This document shows positions 56,418-64,000 of a stretch of 64,000 nt of DNA, in pieces. Source of the DNA: Babylonia areolata (lineage: Eukaryota > Mollusca > Gastropoda > Neogastropoda > Buccinidae); NCBI RefSeq assembly GCF_041734735.1, contig NC_134878.1:34099963-34163962 (forward strand), written 5' to 3'. The position numbers and the translations under genes were made by a program. How positions within the stretch are numbered: the first letter of the stretch is position 1; every line of letters begins with the position of its first letter. The notes under the pieces were generated by a model. It saw nothing but the letters and a program-made list of their open reading frames with translations, did not search any database and had not been told where the DNA came from.

Positions 56418-57079
56418 GTGGGTGTAGACCGGTTGAGAATTGTTTCTTTTTTAATTCAAATTTTGCAATATGACAGACATACAGATAATAACTAGAATAA
56501 ACATGATAGATATATCAGAAAAGAAAAAAAAACAGAATAATTACTGGGTGATATCTAATGTGAATAACAAAAAAGAAACAAGACAAAGAAAAGAAGGGGG
56601 AAAAGACTAGATGAAATGCTGGCAAAAGTACTTGGTAAAATTCAAGTTTGATATATATTATTAAACTGTTAAAGTCAGATGCAAATCAGAAAGCCTGATT
56701 GACCGTCAGTCTTTGAGTTTGTATGACGTGTTCTTACCTGTTCTTGACCCCAACCTTCAGATCCAAAAAGCTTGTATGAGGCAGTCAAGAGCTCCATAGT
56801 CCACAGTCTTCAGCTGGTTTGCTGGTGTCAGTGATGTGGAAAACAAAGGGGGATGGCAATAATGATAGCAGTGAAGGAGAGGAGGGAACAAAAGAAGAAG
56901 AAATAATGAAATAGTTCAAAGGCCAACCATGAATGTCACAGGAAACTCGAAGGCATGCAATGACATTTTGTGATGAATGTTTGGGAATTGATTATAGTGT
57001 CAGATTCTCAGTGCAAATGCTTTTGAAAAAAAAAAAAACTCATTGAAGTCCGTAAAATTTAGCATAAAAGTGATGTCTA

Positions 57080-57081
57080 AA

Positions 57082-57108
<27 letters not shown>
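57080..57108. repeat. Poly-T run
   Basis: A homopolymer of about 29 T. Confidence 0.9.
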
Positions 57109-57116
<8 letters not shown>

Positions 57117-57347
57117 GGAGTGAGTAAAGCAGTTTCACTGTTAGCCGCGCGAAATTTGGCCAAACAGAGCAAACCATAGGCCTAGTTTGCATCAGTTTGA
57201 CATGGTAAGTATATGTAAACACCAAACATGGAGTATAATACAAACTCCTCCTTTCACGAAAAGCATGGTTGCATTGCCTGTTTTTAGGCATGCAGGATTT
57301 TTTTTTCTTTCTGAAATGACATTCAGTAAGAATATTCAGAAACAATC

Positions 57348-57357
<10 letters not shown>

Positions 57358-57412
<55 letters not shown>
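57358..57412. repeat. Poly-C followed by (CT)27
   Basis: C run 57347-57358, then CT to 57412. Confidence 0.95.
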
Positions 57413-57415
<3 letters not shown>

Positions 57416-57892
57416 GTTTGCCACTGAATATTTTTATATTCAAACATGTCTTGTGTTGGTTTCCCAACCACCACCCCTTCCAATCATGCTCCAGCTCACT
57501 GTTTCTTCCTTCCTTCCATCCTTCCTTGTTTAACTTGTGAGACAAGTCCTCACATCACTTCTACTGGAGTTGTTCTTCAGTCTTGTTTGTCTTTGGCCTG
57601 CTTTAGCCCCCACTTGATGTCTGTCTGTCTCTTTCTTTCTTTCTCTCTTTGTAGCAGTGTTTGCAGCTGAAAATTTTCTTTCTCAAAAAGTGTTGGTTTT
57701 CAAACCTTTACACCCTAACTCCCCACCACTTCCCGTACCCCTTGTGTTATTTCCTGTCTTCTTTCCCTCCTTTCTTCCCTCCGTCCTTTTTAACTGTGTG
57801 AGGAAAGCCCTCACATCACAGCTGGAATTGTGTTTGTCTTCAGTCTGCTTTCTCCTCCACTTGACATTTGTCTTTCCCCCTGTCACATGGAC
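57412..57892. repeat. Tandem duplication, period ~243 bp
   Basis: Both copies start CAGTGTTTGC (57412; 57655) and share ACTTGTGAGACAAGTCCTCA / CTGTGTGAGGAAAGCCCTCA, CATCAC...TGGA, TTGTTTGTCTTTGG / TGTGTTTGTCTTCAG and CCACTTGATGTCTGTC / CCACTTGACATTTGTC. Confidence 0.75.
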
Positions 57893-58690
57893 CAGACATT
57901 TCCAGTTAAGATGGGATTGGGAGTCCCAGGGCTTCCCTCTGTTTAGGGATGAAGCCAAGCAGGCCCCATGGGTCTGGGTTAGGAGGAGGTTGCTGAAATG
58001 GGGCTCAGGCTTTGGCTCTCGCAGCTTGAGCACACAAGTAATGGTGGCCAGGACGAGGAGACAACAGTAGAACTCAGCTTTGTGATTTAGCATTGGGTTA
58101 TGTGTGTAATCAATGATCGGGTTATCATATGATAAGTTGTAGCTGACTTTGAAAAGATTTGGTCTGTTAAACCTTTGATTACTGCTTGACAGTGAAAGAC
58201 TATTACCTAAGAAGACCGAGCTTGCAAGTCAGGATGTCAGTCACCATTCTCTCTTCTTTTTTTTCGTTTTTTTTTTTCCTCTCTTTTTTAAAATTTTTTA
58301 TTTCTATATACTTCTTCCTGTTGGGATTGCATTACTTTTTGTTTTTCAACAAAATGAAAAATGAATTCACGAAAACCTCCCACAGAGACCCTCTTACCCA
58401 GCTTAACCTCAACACTCTGTCAAGCCAGTTTTTTTAGTCACAATGATCATCATTCATGACAGTCATTCTTTATCACACCAGTTTTCATTTGTGTGGTTTC
58501 ATCCATCCAGATTTTATATGATGAGAGCTGAATACAATGACCACACATATGCAGCTCCTTAAACATGTCCTTACATAAATGGATTTCTTTTGAGTGGTGA
58601 CCCTGATGGTGCTTGTGGCTTCATTTTCAATCTGTATGCTTCTGGTGAATGCGTCTACACGCTTGTTTGAGTATGCATGTGGATGTGCTT

Positions 58691-58785
<95 letters not shown>
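58691..58785. repeat. (CA)n - ATGCATT - (CA)n
   Basis: CA 58691-58727 and CA 58733-58785 separated by a short ATGCATT spacer. Confidence 0.96.
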
Positions 58786-58872
58786 AGGAATCTCCCTTTC
58801 ACAGAAGATGGCACACATCTTACAACTGATTCAACCCATTACAAAGTGTTTCATAACTTGGTACCCAGCATT

Positions 58873-58906
<34 letters not shown>

Positions 58907-59164
58907 CCTTCCCCCATGCCCCTAGGCACCTTCCCTCCTTACCTCCTTTTACATTTCCTGTCCTCTGTCTTTCTCACCTCTGTGCAGGTGTGCCACACAA
59001 AACCAAAATTATGCTGTTTCTTCATACATTTGTTTGGCGGTCTAGAGACACAGTATAGATAATGTAATATTGGAAAGCTGGGGTTTGGACACTTAACATC
59101 TGTGATAAGTTACTTCTTGCTGAACCCAAATTTGGGAGGATGGCAGACAAATGGGTGAAAATTT

Positions 59165-59440
59165 TAAAAGAAATGAGGCACTGTGGCAGAATCTGTCACT
59201 GTATTCCTGATCCAGTGTTCACCAGTGATCAGGGTTCAAGCCCGCATGTCGACTTGGTGTTGTGTCCACTGGGGAAAGACACTTTGCTCCAATTAACCCA
59301 GGTGTGAATGGGCACTTGACTTGTGTTGGGAAATATTATAATGGCAGAAGGAGAGGATTAGGTATTACCTACTAATGCTGAGCCCTTGACTGAGTGGAGT
59401 CATATGCTCTAGGTGATGTTTCTGGGGCAGCATTGGTTGT
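59165..59440 (+). mobile_element. SINE family B copy 2 (tRNA-headed)
   Basis: Head CACTGTGGCAGAATCTGTC, TTCCTGATCCAGTGTTCACC, AGTGATCAGGGTTCAAGCCC (B box GGTTCAAGCC). Body GGTGTTGTGTCCACTGGGGA, AGACACTTTGCTCC, GGCAGAAGGAGAGGATTAGG, GCTGAGCCCTTGAC. It matches copy 1 at 51.8 kb throughout. Confidence 0.78.
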
Positions 59441-59499
59441 GGCTTGAGAGCCCTGTTGAAGAACATCAGTCTCTCCCACACTGTCCGCAGGTGAAGTCT

Positions 59500-60130
59500 T
59501 GATGTTGGGGTGTCAGACTGTGGGCTTCCTTCTTTGCCGTTTCAAAACTGAGTATTGGGCCATTGTCTCTTCAAGCTTGAACAGGCCTTTCTGCACTGTC
59601 TGCCTCCATAATGATCGTTCAGAGGCTACAGCTTTCCATATGTCTGGGTTCATGCTTCAGTATTCAATATTCTTTAGCATACATCTTTGTAGTCTAGTTG
59701 GGGTCTGCCTTCGGGGTACTTTCCCTGAGCCATCTGTCCATTCAGGGGGTCCCTGGGTAGTTGCTGTCATCCATTCACATGGCTCGTCCAAGCTAGCACA
59801 TGCATTTTTGTTTCAGAAGGTGATCATGCTAGGAAACCCAGCTCTTCAAGGGCAGTGTATGGTGTATGTATGGTCAGTTATTTCATGCTGAAGTCCATGT
59901 TGGGTGGATGGCAGCAGTCGGATCAATGAAAAGTGATAGAAGTGAGTGAGTGTCCCCTGGTGTGAAGACTGTAATAAAGGTGATTTCCAGTGGATTCTGA
60001 TGTCCGGGTCCTGCCTGTTGATTGATTCATTCAAGGTTCTCTCTTGGGAACTGAGGATGATAATGCATTGTGCCATTATCAGCTGAATCATCAATGAATA
60101 CTCATATGGCTTGTGAGCCCAGTAAAAGTC
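59500..60130 (-). mobile_element. Degenerate LINE C-terminal remnant
   Basis: The minus strand reads PEWTDGSGKVPRRQTPTRLQ, then, past a stop, SMNPDMWKAVASERSLWRQT and QYSVLKRQRRK. The order G-x-R/K-P...R-x-x-D/C...W-x-x-x-A-x-E/D-R-x-x-W-R then basic tail is that of several invertebrate LINE C-termini. Recognition is by pattern only. Confidence 0.45.
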
Positions 60131-60270
60131 CAAAGTTCACATGCAGTTGCAGGTGGGATATGGAACGCCAGCACACAGGGCAGTTTAGATGCAGCTCTGT
60201 GTTGTAGATCTTGGGCAGTTGCAAGTTACTGACAACAGTCTCCCCTAAATGTCTGTCGATTAATAGTCAT

Positions 60271-60340
60271 GAAACTAAGGGCTTGAGGCATGGAAGATAT
60301 TGGCTAGCTGATGGCTTGAGGCATGGAAGATATTGGCTAG
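60271..60340. repeat. Perfect tandem duplication, unit 33 bp
   Basis: GGCTTGAGGCATGGAAGATA, then TTGGCTAGCTGAT, occurs twice in a row. Confidence 0.95.
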
Positions 60341-60559
60341 CTGATGGATCAGAAACATGGCAGGGGAGTGCATTGATGGACAGGTGATGAAGGGGGACTG
60401 AAGTAAAGTGTGGGATGGGATGATGCATACAGCTCGTGTAACCTCTGGAGCATTAAAATGATGGCTTGGTGGAGTAGATAGGTATCTGTCAGTCTTATAA
60501 GACTGAGGAGTGGTAGGTTGAGTATGGGATGATCAAAGTGAATGTATCGATATGACTTT

Positions 60560-60823
60560 GGTGTGGCCTCTTTTTATTTCATCGTCATCAGTCTCATAAC
60601 CCCGAGTGGGGTTGTGGAAGCACCACTGATGACTGACAATAACCTGCCATCTGTCTTGGTTGTGGGCTGCTCTCTGCAACTCAGTGAAAGACAGGCCTGT
60701 CCACTCCCAGATGTATCTTCCCACCTCTTCTTCTGTTTGCCTCTTTGTCTTCCTCCTAGTACTGTGCCTTGCAGGATGGTTTTTGCCAGTCCTGATAATC
60801 TCATCACATGTCCATAACATCAT
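60560..60823 (-). mobile_element. LINE C-terminal remnant
   Basis: The minus strand reads MRLSGLAKTILQGTVLGGRQ, RGKQKKRWED, then in another frame EWTGLSFTELQRAAHNQDRW and ends GYETDDDE near an ATGAAATAAAAAG. The GLAKTILQGT...QKKRWED...EWTGL block is the C-terminus of a LINE common in marine invertebrates and matches the 27.5-kb remnant. One frame change was seen. Confidence 0.75.
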
Positions 60824-62530
60824 TTTTGGATCTTTGGATCATAAATGTTTGAAAAATTATCGACCTGTCTCTAATCTGTCATTTTTATCAAAACTGCTAG
60901 AAAAGATCATATTGTCTCAGCTCTTAGCTCATCTGGAACAAAATGGTTTACTTAATTCCCACCAGTCAGCTTATAGACGTGTTCATAGTTGCGAAACGGC
61001 CCTCCTTTGAATAGAGAATGATTTGCTTTCGGGATTTGATGAGGATAAGATAACAGTTCTTGCTCTCTTAGATTTGTCAGCAGCTTTTGACAGTATCGAC
61101 CACTCTGTCCTCTTGAACAGACTTAAAACTTTCCTTTGGTATTTGTGACACTGCACTAGCATGGATCATGTCTTACCTGTCAGATCGTACACAGAAAGTG
61201 TGTGTAAATGGTAGATACTCTAGAGTATCTGCCTTAAAATATGGTGTCCCACAGGGGTCTGTCCTAGGTCCTGTTCTTTCTGTGCTGTATGCGGCTCCTT
61301 TGTCGGATGTCATCAGTCATGCGATGTCGCATGAGAGCTTCTGCTGATGACACACAACTTTATCAGTCGGCTTCCATAACTGAATTTGATGCACTGGTGA
61401 CTCAAACACAGGAGTGCATTGCTGGCCTAAAGGACTGGATGACTCTCAACAAGCTGCAACTAAATGATGATAAGACTGAATTTATGATAACCTGTCCAAA
61501 GAAGTTTCGTCAACATCCTTCCTTTCCTGACTCTGTTCTGATCAATAGCACACCTGTTTCACTTTCTCCTTCTGTTCACAGTCTTGGTGTAATCTTAGAC
61601 CAGTCTCTTTCCTTCCAACAGCACATTTCGAATATCTGTAAAGTTGCCTATTTGGAACTGCATAGAATCAGCTCTATCCGCCACTTTCTCTCAACCGATG
61701 CAACCAAGACACTTGTATGCTCTCTGGTTCTCTCAAGATTGGATTACTGCAACTCTCTTTTGGCCGGCCTTCCCAAATATCTGTTAGACAGACTCCAACG
61801 AATTCAGAATAACGCTGCCAGACTCATTTGCAGAGCTTCTAAATTTGACCATGTTTCTCCTCTCCTTCAGTCGCTCCACTGGTTGCCTGTTTCTGATCGA
61901 ATTGACTATAAGCTATCCACTCTGACCTTTTCTGCAGTCAACGGATCTGGCCCCAAGTATCTTTCTGAACTCCTCCATATCTATACCCCGTCTCGCCAGC
62001 TCCGTTCTTCCTCTGATACTCGACTTCTCAGGATACCTCACGTCAAAAGTAAGACCTATTGACACAGATCGTTTTCTTTTCAATCCCCAAAGACATGGAA
62101 CAAGCTCCCTGATAACCTCCTTCATTCTGATTCCCTCGCATCTTTTAAATCTCGTCTCAGAACTCACCTTTTCCCTCAGCAATAAGTTCAATTGTGGCAG
62201 GTCCACTTCCTTTGCGTTAGCTGTGCTTGACTAGGTGTGTATACATGTGTATGTGTGCATAACTACATGCCTGTATATGAATGTGTTTTGTGTGTGCGTG
62301 TGTTTATGTAAGTTTGTGCCTGCCTATGTGTGTGTATATGTTACAGTAGCTGTTAGATACACATGTATGTTAAAATGTATGTATGCAGTGTGTGTGTGTG
62401 TGTGTGTAGTCACGTTTTGGTGTGTGTATATAACATAGATGTAATGTTTTATGTTAACAAAAGCGTTTTTGTAAAGCACCTAGAGCAGATTTCTGGATAG
62501 TGTGCTATATAAGTATCCTTTTTTTTTCTT
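60822..62530 (+). mobile_element. 5'-truncated CR1/Jockey-group LINE with RT domain
   Basis: Begins abruptly with DHKCLKNYRPVSNLSFLSKL (RT motif 1-2). It continues with SAYRRVHSCETALL, LLDLSAAFDSIDH (motif 3, catalytic D), YGVPQGSVLGPVLF (motif 4), SADDTQLYQS (motif 5, both catalytic D present, Y of YADD replaced by S), LNDDKTEFM and SLGVILDQSLSF, then the long thumb ending RTHLFPQQ at about 62180. A stop after ETALL and a frame change near 61130 break it; the stretch 61289-62062 is open for 257 codons. A GT-rich 3' UTR ends in AAGCACCTAGAGCAGATTTC and TGCTATATAAGTATCC. The endonuclease part is missing. Confidence 0.85.
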
Positions 62531-63060
62531 TTCTTTTCTTCACAATGCTAAGCCCAGAGGCTGTAGTTATTCTGTTTCTGACCTATTTTGTGATGTGATG
62601 TCTCTGTATGAGATGTTCAGGATCTTTCTCGAGGGGTTCAATGCATCTCTGGAGGTCATCAGTTCAGGTATAAATTTGTTTATTTATTATTCATAAGCAC
62701 ATACAGAATTATAGCTCATAGATGAAAGAGAGGGTTGGATGGTCTTTGAAAACCCAAACCTTTCAAAACAGAACTTGATACGTGACAGTTTAATGTACAA
62801 TGCAGGCTTGTTAATCTGGATACTGTGAGTATTAATTATGACGGACATTGCTATACTTGTGTGTGTGTGTGCTTGTTTGCATGTGTGAGAGAGTTTGTGT
62901 GTGTGTGCTTGTTTGCATACTGTGAGAGAGTTTGTGTGTATGTGTACTTGTTTGTATGTGTGAGGGAGGGAGAGAGAACCAGTAAAGAAAAACTGACATG
63001 TATGGAGGGACATGAGGCAGAAAGAGCCTCACTGGATACCAGCTGTCTCATTATGGAGAA
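62530..63060. other. Anonymous DNA with TG-rich tracts
   Basis: Contains a twice-repeated GTGTGCTTGTTTGCAT...TGTGAGAGAGTTTG unit at 62863-62940. No coding exon recognised. Confidence 0.45.
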
Positions 63061-63600
63061 TGAGTGCCCCACTCTGGCACCAGGGAGATTGTGATATTTT
63101 ACGGGGTCTTCCACACTTGGCTTTTTCTTGTCTTCATCATCTGTAGTAGTGGAACCAGTTCACTGTACCACTGTCCTCCTTCCTTCCCTTTCCTTCTTAC
63201 CCTCTTTCCCCAGTCTGGTACCTAGAGGATTATAATAACTGATCCATCTTCCCACGTGTTTTTTTTAATCCAGCCTTTCCTTCATCATCATCATCACTGT
63301 TTGTGATGGTACTAGTTTTCAGTACCCTCCCCTCCCTGCTTTCTGCTCCCCTTTCCCTCCTGCCCCAGTCTGGCACCAGGAGGATTTACCCAATTATACT
63401 TAAATACCCGATCCATCATCTTCCCATGATTCTTCTGGTTCTACCCTTTGCCTTCATCATCCTCATTGCCTGCCTTCATCATTGTTAGTGATGGTACCAG
63501 TGCACTGCATCCCCTCCCCCCACCCCCACCCCTCCACTCCAATTTCTGTTCCTCCTCTTACTCCCACTGCCCCAGTCTGACACCAGAAAGGTGAGGCATG
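63060..63600. repeat. Diverged tandem array, period ~150-205 bp (3-4 units)
   Basis: The marker CCCAGTCTGGCACCAGGAGG or variants occurs at about 63068, 63211, 63364 and 63571. Units also share CTTCATCATC...GTGATGGTAC, CCAGT...CACTG...CC and GATCCATCATCTTCCCA. Confidence 0.7.
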
Positions 63601-63604
63601 AGGA

Positions 63605-64000
63605 TAGACACCCCCTTGCCAGGTTGGTCACAGGGACACTGGTGATCAATGATTTCCATCCCTCCCTGCTGTGGCTGAAAGTCTGATGCCCTGATCAATG
63701 AGATGGATGGGTTTCTGCAGCCTGGGAAGGCAACTGGGTGCAGGGGGGGAATATTGTCTTAGCTGGGGTGCCCCCCCCCCCCCCCATTCCCTCCCCCCTC
63801 CCCTCCTTTTGTGTGTCTCCAGAACCTGTTCTTTATTACCATATCTGACTCTGTCTGTGTGTGTGTGTGTTTCTCTCTCTGGCTCTCACACTCCACTGTC
63901 TCAGTCACTGTTCTTTTCCCTATCTGTTATGTCATTACCTTTGTCAGCTTGTGATTACTATCAGATAATTTATCTGGGTGGCATCATGCCAGCAGTCTTT
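63605..64000. other. Anonymous DNA at the window edge
   Basis: Contains a C run (63772-63785) and TG/CT-rich DNA at 63850-63885. No exon recognised. Confidence 0.4.

Noticed and set aside
57657-58070. Possible MAST exon at 57.9-58.07 kb (frame of 137 codons)
   Set aside because: No MAST-like block (DSPRNF, RRWSLASLPSSGYGTN) and the frame crosses a tandem duplication.
1-64000. LTR retroviruses, Polintons or other capsid- or envelope-bearing elements
   Set aside because: No paired long terminal repeats, protease, integrase, capsid or envelope text was recognised; all RT text is LINE-type.

Overview
The window is animal nuclear DNA: spliced exons with GT/AG borders, no operons, and a very heavy load of (CT)n, (CA)n and (TA)n microsatellites, tRNA-headed SINEs and 5'-truncated LINEs. 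From the repeat style (a MITE-like element and SINEs whose sequences I associate with marine snails) I infer a caenogastropod mollusc. This is pattern memory, not a database result.

Layout. 1-12.6 kb: no gene recognised; microsatellites, two LINE 3' ends (about 636-1812 on +, 9480-9945 on -), a SINE copy and a local tandem duplication at 3.1-4.6 kb. 12.7-13.75 kb: two exons that join in phase into a THAP zinc-finger domain on +, with one in-frame stop in exon 1. 14.8-15.3 kb: a LINE reverse-transcriptase fragment. 15.3-22 kb: CpG-containing, microsatellite-rich DNA without a recognised gene.

26-64 kb: the 5' end of one large + strand gene, recognised as a MAST-family (microtubule-associated serine/threonine) kinase. 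Four exons are placed: A 26315-26974, B 33750-33948, C 35938-36026, D 45492-45600. Their splice phases agree (0, 1, 0, 1), and exons B-D carry the conserved MAST N-terminal blocks. The kinase and PDZ exons must lie beyond the window. A possible alternative first exon (56270-56417) ends in the same phase as exon D. The introns hold many SINEs, a 567-bp terminal-inverted-repeat element, a three-unit array of SINE plus spacer (42.45-44.96 kb), LINE remnants (27.5, 59.5, 60.6 kb) and a better preserved LINE (60.82-62.5 kb).

The most unusual feature is how tandem repeats sit on the splice sites of this gene. Exon C is preceded by about 1 kb of a degenerate ~24-bp minisatellite whose unit contains the exon's own acceptor. 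Exon D follows an acceptor made almost entirely of (TG)n. The donor end of exon D is repeated three times at ~115-126 bp spacing, and the second copy forms an open, phase-symmetric 54-nt potential cassette exon. If these sites are used, the gene would make many N-terminal protein variants; only RNA data can tell.
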